From Lentisphaerota bacterium (GTDB lineage: Bacteria > Verrucomicrobiota > Lentisphaeria > Victivallales > Victivallaceae): 64,000 nt of DNA. The number at the start of each line of letters is the position of its first letter. The stretch's first letter is position 1. Made by a program: the position numbers and the translations under genes. Positions 23,607 through 31,466 of this stretch are shown here, piece by piece. Under the pieces are notes generated by a model. That model saw nothing but the letters and a program-made list of their open reading frames with translations, was not told where the DNA came from and did not search any database. The stretch covers positions 35,047 to 99,046 of the forward strand of contig SUWH01000009.1 of assembly GCA_015061605.1 (NCBI GenBank), given 5' to 3'.

Positions 23607-24173
23607 TTACTTTTTGCTGACGCGTTCGGCGTAAGTTCCGGTACGGGTGTCGATCTTGACGATATCGCCCTGGTTGATGAAAAGCGGGACCTGGATTTCA
23701 AATCCGTTGTCGATCTTCGCCGGTTTCATCACGTTGGTGGCAGTATCGCCGCGGACACCGGGTTCAGTTTCCATGATCTCTTTTTCGATAAAGGTGGGAA
23801 GGCTGATTTCGATGGGTTCGCCGTTGAAAATAACGAAGTTGCAGAGGCTTTCTTCGATGAGGAAGTAGGCTTTATCGCCGAGTTTTTCCGGAGAAACGCT
23901 CAACTCTTCGTAGGTTTCAGGATCGCTGAAAACGAAGTTGTGACCATCGTTGTAGGAATAGTACATTTCGCGTTCTTCGATATTCGGTTCATCGATCTTA
24001 TCGGTGGGACGGTAGGTTTTTTCCATACCGGTACCGTTGATCATGTTTTTCATGCGGCAGCGGTAGAGGGCGGTACCTTTGCCGGGTTTGCAGAATTCAA
24101 ATTCGGTGATTACCCATGGCACACCGTCGATTTCGATTTTCAGACCCTTCTTCAAGTCGGAAGCACTGAACAT
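23607..24173 (-). CDS. efp: Elongation factor P
   Basis: 188 residues, normal length. EF-P relieves ribosome stalling at polyproline. The domain I loop EFCKPGKGTALYR carries the lysine that is modified in other bacteria; TGMEKTYRPTDKI and the C-terminal OB domain (GDTATNVMKPAKI, INQGDIVKIDTRTGTY) are typical. Which modification enzyme acts is unknown, as no EpmA/EarP gene is in the window. Own promoter (24228-24256) and strong terminator. Confidence 0.97.
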   Translation of the reverse strand: MFSASDLKKGLKIEIDGVPWVITEFEFCKPGKGTALYRCRMKNMINGTGMEKTYRPTDKIDEPNIEEREMYYSYNDGHNFVFSDPETYEELSVSPEKLGDKAYFLIEESLCNFVIFNGEPIEISLPTFIEKEIMETEPGVRGDTATNVMKPAKIDNGFEIQVPLFINQGDIVKIDTRTGTYAERVSKK

Positions 24174-24227
24174 TTGTTTTTCTCCATTAAGTTGCTTTTT
24201 TTTGAATGTGTAAAATCATTGTCATTT

Positions 24228-24294
24228 AATATATCACCGCTTTTGGAGTTTTTCAAGTACGCTTCTTGAAAAAGCATTGTTCCGGAGCTATATT
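24228..24294. promoter_or_regulatory. Divergent promoters of efp and the acyl-CoA ligase operon
   Basis: Leftward: TTGAAA (24251-24256 complement), 17 bp, TATATT (24228-24233 complement). Rightward: TTGAAA (24266-24271), 17 bp, TATATT (24289-24294). The two -35 boxes form the ends of an inverted repeat TTTTTCAAG-N7-CTTGAAAAA. Confidence 0.7.
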
Positions 24295-24327
24295 ATATTA
24301 TGAATATGCTAATAAAGGGGACTTGTT

Positions 24328-25968
24328 ATGCCGATCACTGAAATACTGGAAAAGAATGCCGCTCTGTACGGAAATGATACCGCTCTGGTGGAGATAAATC
24401 CGCAGGAGTTGGAAAAACGTCACAACTCCTGGCGTGAATATTCTCTTATTGAACCGGGACGTTCCGATGCTTTCCGCTCCGAATTGAGCTGGGCGGAGTT
24501 CGACCGCAAAGCCAACCGTCTTGCCAATTTCCTGCTGACCCGCCGGATCAAAAAAGGTGACAAGGTCGGTATTCTTCTGATGAACTGTCTGGACTGGCTG
24601 CCGCTTTACTTCGGTATTTTGAAAAGCGGTGCGATCGCCGTTCCGCTCAACTTCCGCTACACCGCAGAGGAGATCAAATACTGTCTGGAACTTGCCGATG
24701 TCGATTATCTCTTTTTCGGTCCGACCTTTATCGGCCGTATCGAAGCGATCTGCGACCGGATGCCCCGGATAAAATCCTTTATCTATGTCGGCTGCGACTG
24801 TCCGAGTTTCGCCGAATCATACGCCGATCTGGTTTCATACTGTTCAAGCAAAGCTCCGTGTGTTCCCTTGAGCGATGAGGATGATGCGGCGATCTACTTT
24901 TCCAGTGGCACTACCGGTTTCCCCAAGGCGATCGTCCACCGGCACAAAAGTTTGATGCACGCCTGCATCGTGGAACAGAAACACCACGGGCAGACCCGGG
25001 ATGATGTCTTTCTCTGCATTCCGCCCTTGTACCATACCGGAGCGAAAATGCACTGGTTCGGCAGCTTTCTCGTCGGCGGCAAGGCGGTTCTTCTGCGCGG
25101 CGTAAAGCCCGAATGGATCATCAGTGCCGTCGCCAATGAAAAGTGTTCCATCGTCTGGCTGCTCGTTCCGTGGGCGCAGGATGTCCTCGATGCCATCGAA
25201 CGCGGTGACATCAAACTTGATGAATATGATTTATCCCACTGGCGTCTCATGCATATCGGTGCCCAGCCGGTGCCGCCGAGTCTCATCAAACGGTGGAAAC
25301 AGATTTTCCCGCACCACGACTACGATACCAACTACGGCTTGAGCGAATCCATCGGACCCGGTGCCGTCCACCTCGGCGTGGAAAATATCGACCACGTCGG
25401 AGCTATCGGTGTCGCCGGATACGGCTGGGAAACCGCCATCGTCGATGAAAAACGCAATCCGCTTCCGCGCGGTGTTGTCGGTGAACTTGCTGTTCGCGGT
25501 GCCGGGGTGATGAAGTGTTACTACAAAGATGAAAAAGCCACTAAAGAGGTGCTTTCAGAAGACGGCTGGCTCTACACCGGAGATATGGCGAGGGAATCCG
25601 ATGACGGCTTTATCTATCTCGTTGACCGCAAAAAAGATGTCATTATTTCCGGAGGGGAAAACCTCTATCCCGTGCAGATCGAAGACTTCCTCCGCCGCCA
25701 TCAGGCGATCAAGGATGTCGCCGTGATCGGTCTGCCGGATGCCCGGCTCGGAGAGATCGCCGCCGCTGTTATCGAAGTCAAGCCCGGCTTCACTCTGGAT
25801 GAAAAGGGGGTCGATGAATTCTGTCTCGATCTGCCCCGCTATCAGCGGCCGCGGAAAATCATTTTTGCTGAAGTTCCGCGCAACCCCACCGGCAAGATCG
25901 AGAAACCTAAACTCCGCAAACTTTACGGTGCCGACAAGCTGGTCGCCATGCAGAATGAGATAAAATGA
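24328..25968 (+). CDS. AMP-dependent acyl-CoA synthetase/ligase
   Basis: 546 residues. Adenylates a carboxylic acid, then transfers it to CoA or another acceptor. ANL-superfamily motifs: YFSSGTTGFPKAIVHRH (P-loop A3), NYGLSESIGPG (A5), GWLYTGDMARESDDGFIYLVDRKKDVIISGGENLYPVQIE (A7/A8) and the C-terminal lysine in NPTGKIEKP (A10). The substrate is not deducible; a long- or medium-chain fatty acid is likely. AAAGGGG precedes the ATG. Its stop overlaps the next gene (ATGA). Confidence 0.93.
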   Translation: MPITEILEKNAALYGNDTALVEINPQELEKRHNSWREYSLIEPGRSDAFRSELSWAEFDRKANRLANFLLTRRIKKGDKVGILLMNCLDWLPLYFGILKSGAIAVPLNFRYTAEEIKYCLELADVDYLFFGPTFIGRIEAICDRMPRIKSFIYVGCDCPSFAESYADLVSYCSSKAPCVPLSDEDDAAIYFSSGTTGFPKAIVHRHKSLMHACIVEQKHHGQTRDDVFLCIPPLYHTGAKMHWFGSFLVGGKAVLLRGVKPEWIISAVANEKCSIVWLLVPWAQDVLDAIERGDIKLDEYDLSHWRLMHIGAQPVPPSLIKRWKQIFPHHDYDTNYGLSESIGPGAVHLGVENIDHVGAIGVAGYGWETAIVDEKRNPLPRGVVGELAVRGAGVMKCYYKDEKATKEVLSEDGWLYTGDMARESDDGFIYLVDRKKDVIISGGENLYPVQIEDFLRRHQAIKDVAVIGLPDARLGEIAAAVIEVKPGFTLDEKGVDEFCLDLPRYQRPRKIIFAEVPRNPTGKIEKPKLRKLYGADKLVAMQNEIK

Positions 25969-26849
25969 GTACTGCAAGCAATCATGTCGTACTGCTCGGG
26001 GCCGGGGCGATCGGAGTACTTCCGGCAGCTTTGCTGGTCAAAGCGCCGGGCGTTAAATTGAGTGTTGCTTCCGACGCTGACCGGGCAGCGCGCTACCGGA
26101 GAGAGGGGATTTTTCTCAATGATGAAAAACTTCCTTTTGACTATGTTTCTCCGGAAGAGTTGACCGCCGCTGATCTCGTTCTGGTTGCAACCAAAATGCC
26201 GTCTCTTGCAGAAGCTTTGGAAAATGTTGCACCGGCGGTGACGGGAAAGACCGTCTTTCTGCCGCTTTTGAATGGCATTTCCGCTTACGATGTGATAAAA
26301 TCCCGCTTTCCGCAGAATCCGGTACTGAAAGGTTTCCACCTCGGTCACGCCAGTGTCCGCATCGGAAACCGTATTAACCATGACGGGGTCGGTACCATCT
26401 ACTGCGGCGGAGAAAAATCCGCATTGGATTTTGCGGTCGATATATTGAAATCAGCCGGAGTCGATGTCGAAGCTCCGGAAAATTTTGAAGTTGCCATGTG
26501 GCAGAAATTTATTCTCAATGTCGGTATCAATCAGACCCAGGCTTTTTACCGTGCCGATTACGGACAGGTGCAGCGCAGTCCGGAGATGCTCCGGTTTGCC
26601 TGGGATCTTATGGAAGAAGCGGTCGCCGTCGGCAGAGCCTGCGGGGTTGCACTGGGGGACGAGGTCATTGAAAGTGCGATGATGGTGATTTGCAAAATGC
26701 CGTCAACGGTAAAGACTTCGATGCTTCAGGATGTGGAAAACGGCAGAGTGACTGAAGTCGATGCCTTTGCCGGAATGGTTTGCCGCCTTGCAGAAAAATT
26801 CAATATCGATGTTCCCAAAAACCGTCTGGTTCTGGAAAAAGTCAGATGA
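25965..26849 (+). CDS. Ketopantoate reductase family protein (PanE/ApbA-like)
   Basis: 294 residues. N-terminal Rossmann motif VVLLGAGAIGVLPAALL, then LVLVATKMPSLAEALE and PLLNGI. The C-terminal helical domain carries MWQKFILNVGINQTQAF, matching the W.K...N...N pattern with the catalytic lysine of 2-dehydropantoate 2-reductases. It may supply pantoate for CoA, or act on a different 2-oxoacid. Translationally coupled to the ligase gene by a 4-bp overlap. Confidence 0.85.
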   Translation: MSTASNHVVLLGAGAIGVLPAALLVKAPGVKLSVASDADRAARYRREGIFLNDEKLPFDYVSPEELTAADLVLVATKMPSLAEALENVAPAVTGKTVFLPLLNGISAYDVIKSRFPQNPVLKGFHLGHASVRIGNRINHDGVGTIYCGGEKSALDFAVDILKSAGVDVEAPENFEVAMWQKFILNVGINQTQAFYRADYGQVQRSPEMLRFAWDLMEEAVAVGRACGVALGDEVIESAMMVICKMPSTVKTSMLQDVENGRVTEVDAFAGMVCRLAEKFNIDVPKNRLVLEKVR

Positions 26850-26876
26850 TACTTTGACTATTTCCGGATTTAAAAA

Positions 26877-27887
26877 TTATTGAATTTTCAATTCGGTTTT
26901 CAGTGCCGAATGGAACGCACGTTTTTCATTGACGTTTTTCAGCCAGCGGCGGATTTCTTTTTCATAGAGCAGTTCCGGCTGCTGCATCATGGCAATTCCC
27001 GGATATCCGGCGAGTTTCGGGATGTAGTCAAAGGTCAGAAGTTTATAATCTTTGCCGGGGGTGAGTCCATACCCCTGTCCGCAGTTGACGACCGGCAGGG
27101 CTATCTCCTGATTCAGAATAAAAATCCCTTTCGGTATCTGCGGAGAACCGAACAGATTCCGTCCGATTTCCGCAACATCTCCGGTGAAGTCGTCAAACTT
27201 TTTACTCAAGCACCAATCGGAACGCAGCCTTGCACCGAATTCAATGGCTGACTCGTAAAATGACAGGAGCCGTTCCGCAATATACGGCCGCGAAACTGTC
27301 GGACGGCGGGAGACAAAAGCAATATCCCGTCCGGCTTCGATCAACAGCCAGGAAATCCCTTCGCGGATGCTGGAGCGGGGATCGGTAATGATATGATCAA
27401 ATCCATCATAATCCCGGTTGAGCAGCAGAACCGGAATATCATGCTTCCGCAATTTTTCCAACAGTGGAAGCTGAAATACTTTCGGACGGTCAGCGATCAC
27501 GGCGGTTCCGCTTTGACACAGCAGTTCCAGATTTTCCATGCCGTGTTTTGCCGGTATCCATTCGATCGATATTTGTAAATTATCCAAATTCAAAGCCGAT
27601 AAGTCGGATATGTTGTCCGGATTGTTTCCCAAATAAGGGATCAACTTCAATTTTCTGATTTCTCCCCGTGTCAGGTGATCATTTTGTACATAGGTTCCGC
27701 TGCCTTTCATGCCGGACAGCAGCCCATCTCTGACCAATATGGCTATCGCCCGTTCAACGGTGGTACGGGAACAGTTGAAGCGGCGGCATAATTGACTGCG
27801 TGATGGAATTTTTTTACCGACAGGCAGTTTGCCCCGGGTGATTTCGGTACGGAGAAAATCCTCCACAATAAGTGTTTTTGACAGCAT
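26877..27887 (-). CDS. GntR-family regulator with LacI-type sugar-sensing domain
   Basis: 336 residues. Residues 1-70 are a GntR winged helix (LRTEITRGKLPVGKKIPSRSQLCRRFNCSRTTVERAIAILVRDGLLSGMKGSGTYV). The remainder has the periplasmic-binding-protein fold of LacI/GalR sensors (PVLLLNRDYDGFDHIITD, IAFVSRRPTVSRPYIAERL, LLTFDY). It is divergent from the Gfo/Idh/MocA operon across a 225-bp gap that contains candidate operators, so it is probably its local regulator. The effector is unknown. Confidence 0.88.
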   Translation of the reverse strand: MLSKTLIVEDFLRTEITRGKLPVGKKIPSRSQLCRRFNCSRTTVERAIAILVRDGLLSGMKGSGTYVQNDHLTRGEIRKLKLIPYLGNNPDNISDLSALNLDNLQISIEWIPAKHGMENLELLCQSGTAVIADRPKVFQLPLLEKLRKHDIPVLLLNRDYDGFDHIITDPRSSIREGISWLLIEAGRDIAFVSRRPTVSRPYIAERLLSFYESAIEFGARLRSDWCLSKKFDDFTGDVAEIGRNLFGSPQIPKGIFILNQEIALPVVNCGQGYGLTPGKDYKLLTFDYIPKLAGYPGIAMMQQPELLYEKEIRRWLKNVNEKRAFHSALKTELKIQ

Positions 27888-27920
27888 GATGATCTTCCTT
27901 GTTCACTTTATTATAAAATA

Positions 27921-28050
27921 ATACAATAATACAACTTTTCAAGCTGTTTTTTACTTGAAAAACAATAAAAAACGATATTTTATGTAATACAATAAGTCAT
28001 CTTTTTTTATATAAACCCTGTTTATTTGCATAGAAAAAAGTATGACTTAT
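27921..28050. promoter_or_regulatory. Divergent control region with candidate operators
   Basis: ATACAATAA occurs at 27921-27929 and 27987-27995. ATAAGTCAT (27992-28000) is inverted as ATGACTTAT (28042-28050), and both are flanked by 6-7 A/T. The second arm lies directly before GCTATATTAT, a likely -10 of the rightward operon. The arrangement suits a dimeric GntR-type repressor looping or occluding the promoter (inference). Confidence 0.45.
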
Positions 28051-28112
28051 GCTATATTATCGTCAGAAATTGAAAAAATATCTGCTTTAAATTGCTGTGT
28101 AAAGGTGAAAAT

Positions 28113-29291
28113 ATGGAATTTGTAAAATTCGGCATTATCGGGATCGGCAACATGGGATCTGCTCATGTCAAATCCATTGAAAGTTTATCCAATACCAGAT
28201 TGACTGCCGTCTGTGACATAAATCCGGCGGCATTTAACCGTATCGCTCCGGAAATAAGAGAAAAAATCCAATGTTTCACTGATGCAGAAAGTTTTTTCAA
28301 AGAGGCGGATATCGATGCCGTCCTGATCGCTGTCCCGCATTATGACCATCCGGATCTGGCAATCAAAGCCTTGAAAGCCGGAAAGCATATCATCGTTGAA
28401 AAGCCCATTGCCGTTCATAAAGCCGAAGCCGAACGGCTCATCGCAGAGGGAGCAAAACATCCGGAACTCAAGCAATCTTTGATGTTCAATCAGCGCACGC
28501 TCGCTACTCACATCAAGTTAAAGCAGCTGATCGACAGCGGGGAACTCGGAAAGATCCGCCGGGTCAACTGGGTCATTACCAATTGGTTCCGGTCACAGGC
28601 CTATTATGATTCCGGGGACTGGCGGGCGAGCTGGCGCGGAGAAGGCGGCGGTGTTCTGCTTAACCAATGTCCGCATCAGCTGGATTTGTGGCAGTGGCTT
28701 TTCGGAATGCCGAAAATGGTTCGTGCCACCGCAAAAATCGGCAAATACCACGATATCGAAGTCGAAGATGAGGTCAATGCCTATATGGAATATGAAAACG
28801 GTATGGTCGGCAACTTTATCGCTTCCACCGGGGAAATGCCCGGAGAAAACCGGTTGGTTATCATCGCCGAACGGGGCAGGCTCACCTTTGAGGGCGGTAA
28901 GATCCAGTTTCTCAAAAATGAGATCGAAACTTCAGAGTATATCCGTAGTACCACTAAAACATTCGGCATTGCCGATCACTGGACTTGCGAAATACCGGCG
29001 TTGGCAGATTCCGCAGGACAGCATAAAAAGGTGATTGAAAATGTTGCCAATGCCATTCTCAAAGGTACTGAATTGATCGCTCCCATGGCAGAGGGGATCC
29101 GGGGGCTGGAACTGGGGAATGCCATGCTGCTTTCCGGATTGAAAGATAAAGTTGTAAATTTGCCCATTGATGCCGGGGAATATGCGGAAATGCTTTCCGG
29201 ATTGATCGCCAAAAGCCGTTATCAGAAAAAAACTTCAGTTCATTCTGATGATGTCGATATGTCACAATCATTTGGTACAGCAAGGAGTTGA
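28113..29291 (+). CDS. Gfo/Idh/MocA-family oxidoreductase
   Basis: 392 residues from ATG 28113 (AAAGGTGAAAAT upstream; a TTG 21 nt earlier is weaker). N-terminal NAD(P) Rossmann fold (KFGIIGIGNMGSAHVKS), then GKHIIVEKPIAVHKAEAE with the EKP motif, and a C-terminal alpha/beta domain (GGGVLLNQCPHQLDLWQWLFG, the H-x-x-D pattern). Probably oxidises or reduces a sugar or inositol derivative in the cytoplasm. First gene of the GntR-controlled cluster; the next gene follows after 5 bp. Confidence 0.92.
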   Translation: MEFVKFGIIGIGNMGSAHVKSIESLSNTRLTAVCDINPAAFNRIAPEIREKIQCFTDAESFFKEADIDAVLIAVPHYDHPDLAIKALKAGKHIIVEKPIAVHKAEAERLIAEGAKHPELKQSLMFNQRTLATHIKLKQLIDSGELGKIRRVNWVITNWFRSQAYYDSGDWRASWRGEGGGVLLNQCPHQLDLWQWLFGMPKMVRATAKIGKYHDIEVEDEVNAYMEYENGMVGNFIASTGEMPGENRLVIIAERGRLTFEGGKIQFLKNEIETSEYIRSTTKTFGIADHWTCEIPALADSAGQHKKVIENVANAILKGTELIAPMAEGIRGLELGNAMLLSGLKDKVVNLPIDAGEYAEMLSGLIAKSRYQKKTSVHSDDVDMSQSFGTARS

Positions 29292-29296
29292 AAACT

Positions 29297-30217
29297 ATGT
29301 TTCTGACCGGATTTGCCGATGAAGCCGGCGCAGCTCTGGATACCCAGATCAAAGCCACCAGTGAATTGGGGTGGAAATTTATTGAAACCAGAAAAATCGA
29401 CAGTAAAAATCTCTCCACACTGACGGATGATGAATTTGAAACCCTTTGCGGAAAACTTCAGGATGCCGGAATATCATTCAATTGTTATGGGAGCACCATC
29501 GCCGGGAGATCTTTCCATCCGCGGAAAGCAGAGGATTTTGAGCAGAGCAAAAAGCTGCTCCGGCAGGCGATCCCGCGAATGCATAAGCTGGGAATAAAAA
29601 TGGTTCGGGGAATGAGTTTCCAAGTGGCTCCGGATGAAGAGCCGGACAGCCCGGAACTGGAAAATATCATCTTTGCCAAAATCAATGAACTGGTAAAAAT
29701 CTGTGAAGACAACGGGATCATCTACGGTCATGAAAATTGCATGAATTACGGCGGACTCTCTTATCTTCACACTTTGAAACTGTTGGAAAATGTCAAAAGT
29801 AAGGCGTTTACCTTGATCTATGATACCGGGAATCCGGTATTCAGTTACCGCAAAATCGGTTCTTTCCCCTATGCGCTTCAATCTTCATGGGAATTTTATC
29901 AACAGGTAAAAGAGTTTATTTCTTATGTTCACATTAAGGATGGGACGGCAATTCCGCATCCGGACGGTGTCACCCGTCCGGCGTGCCGGTTCTGCTGGGC
30001 GGGGGATGGCTGCGGCGACGTGCGTGCCATTTTGATTGACTTGCTGAAAAACGGTTATGACGGAGGTTTTTCCATCGAACCTCATATCGCGCCTGTACTG
30101 CATGCTGAGTCGGGGGACGGTGCCGATCTGGAGGAGATCAGATACACCAGTTATATTGAATACGGCAGACGGTTTGAAGCAATGCTCAATGAGATAAAAA
30201 ACAATATGAATTTGTGA
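29297..30217 (+). CDS. Sugar phosphate isomerase/epimerase (xylose isomerase-like TIM barrel)
   Basis: 306 residues from ATG 29297 (AAGGAG 9 nt upstream). AP-endonuclease-2/IolE-like TIM barrel. Likely metal ligands are in GHENCMNYGG, LIYDTGNP, YVHIKDG and FSIEPH, i.e. Glu, Asp, His and Glu. Pairing with a Gfo/Idh/MocA enzyme is typical of inositol- and keto-sugar catabolism. The substrate cannot be deduced. Confidence 0.88.
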   Translation: MFLTGFADEAGAALDTQIKATSELGWKFIETRKIDSKNLSTLTDDEFETLCGKLQDAGISFNCYGSTIAGRSFHPRKAEDFEQSKKLLRQAIPRMHKLGIKMVRGMSFQVAPDEEPDSPELENIIFAKINELVKICEDNGIIYGHENCMNYGGLSYLHTLKLLENVKSKAFTLIYDTGNPVFSYRKIGSFPYALQSSWEFYQQVKEFISYVHIKDGTAIPHPDGVTRPACRFCWAGDGCGDVRAILIDLLKNGYDGGFSIEPHIAPVLHAESGDGADLEEIRYTSYIEYGRRFEAMLNEIKNNMNL

Positions 30218-30260
30218 ACAGTTCAAGCGATTTTATTAAATAATCACAGAAAGGGAAACT

Positions 30261-31466
30261 ATGAAAATCAACACAGCTCGATCCATTTCCTTACAGATTG
30301 AATCAAAACCGTTGAAAACTGCATTTTTCACCTTGATAGAATTGCTTGTAAATACTTCTATCTCATCTCTGCATTTTTTCAAGCGCGGCGACAAACTGGA
30401 GGTGCAAAACACTTCGCTTTTTTTGAAAGAGAAAGGGGGCGCGGGGGAAAGGGAAAACTTTTTTTCCCGTGAAAAAAAGTTTTCCTTGTCCCCCGCACAC
30501 GCCCATTTCACTTTAATAGAACTGCTGGTAAGCAAAACTTGTCAAATATGTGTTTCGTTGTTTTTTCAGCATAAGCATTTGCCGAATTTTGCGACAAACT
30601 GGAGCAAAATCACCCCGCTTTTCTTGAAAAAGGGTGAGGGTTTGGGAGAGGGGAAAAACCTCTTTTCCCGTGAAAAGAAGTTTTTCCCCTCTCCCATAAA
30701 GCCTTTCACTTTGATAGAACTGCTCATTGTAATTGCCATCATCGCCATACTTGCGGCAATGCTGCTGCCTGCACTGCAAAAAGCGCGGGAACGCGGAAGG
30801 ACTGCGGCCTGTCAGAGCAATTTGAAACAGATCGGTTTTGCCTTTATGCAGTATGCCAATGACAATCAGGAATGGGGTCCATACGTCGGTGCGTATGGTG
30901 CAAAAGGCTATTATCACTTTATTTACGCATACCAGAGAACAAGTGGTGGTGTCGGTCCCTATTTGTTCAACAGTGAAAACAATTCGTCAAAAAATCACGC
31001 TTTGATCGTTTGTCCCGGGTTCAGCCGCCGCAAAGACTACCCGTTTTCTGGGGAAACCGGCGGAGAAATCAAGCCGACCGAGGAAGGGTATGGCCGCATT
31101 TATACTCAATATACTGCGGCATTCGGTTACAGTAAAAAATCAGATTCCAAGTGGTATGGCTTGTATCACAACAATTATCAGGATAAAGATAAAAACCAAA
31201 ACCCATGTCCGAGAATTTCCATGCTGGGCAGGAAAATAACTGCCGGCAGTACCAGCTGGAAATATAAACAACCCTCTGAACAGGTAATGGTCGGCGATAT
31301 TGCCAGATCCAACGATTCCCATAACAAATGGCGGTCAAACCAGATGCAGCATTTCGGTTACAACAACTGCCGCTTTGACGGTTCGGTCGATTTCAGCCGC
31401 GGTACCAGCCTCAATGCCACAATGGCGGGGTATCAGCACGCTAATTTGCGCTGGAACGCCAAATGA
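30261..31466 (+). CDS. Prepilin-type protein with triplicated FTLIELL leader
   Basis: 401 residues; AAAGGG precedes the ATG. The functional-looking class III signal is the third copy: [24 protein letters not shown] from residue 149. Two earlier copies, at residues 23 and 83, are followed by non-hydrophobic peptides ([13 protein letters not shown]..., [12 protein letters not shown]...). The leader is thus 148 residues instead of the usual 5-25. The C-terminal part ([39 protein letters not shown]) is like lentisphaeral DUF1559/H-X9-DG pseudopilins and matches the gene at 49191. Possibly exported by a type II/IV-pilin-like system. The stop overlaps the FAD enzyme start (ATGA). Confidence 0.9.
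   Translation: MKINTARSISLQIESKPLKTAFFTLIELLVNTSISSLHFFKRGDKLEVQNTSLFLKEKGGAGERENFFSREKKFSLSPAHAHFTLIELLVSKTCQICVSLFFQHKHLPNFATNWSKITPLFLKKGEGLGEGKNLFSREKKFFPSPIKPFTLIELLIVIAIIAILAAMLLPALQKARERGRTAACQSNLKQIGFAFMQYANDNQEWGPYVGAYGAKGYYHFIYAYQRTSGGVGPYLFNSENNSSKNHALIVCPGFSRRKDYPFSGETGGEIKPTEEGYGRIYTQYTAAFGYSKKSDSKWYGLYHNNYQDKDKNQNPCPRISMLGRKITAGSTSWKYKQPSEQVMVGDIARSNDSHNKWRSNQMQHFGYNNCRFDGSVDFSRGTSLNATMAGYQHANLRWNAK
30327..30704 (+). repeat. Two in-frame hairpin elements inserted in the prepilin motif
   Basis: [14 protein letters not shown] 24-mers start at 30327, 30507 and 30705, spaced 180 and 198 bp, both multiples of 3. Each spacer contains GCGACAAACTGGAG, a GCTTTT.TTGAAA block and a long hairpin with an identical CCGT loop. 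Arms are 30441-30466/30471-30496 (24 of 26 paired) and 30644-30667/30672-30695 (23 of 24 paired). The encoded peptides share NFFSREKKF or [10 protein letters not shown] near-identical 180-bp unit lies at 61682-61861 on the other strand. Confidence 0.85.

Noticed and set aside
30441..30695. Intrinsic transcription terminators inside the pilin gene
   Set aside because: The hairpins are long but not followed by a clean T-run, the reading frame is kept open through them, and the same hairpin is inside another pilin frame.
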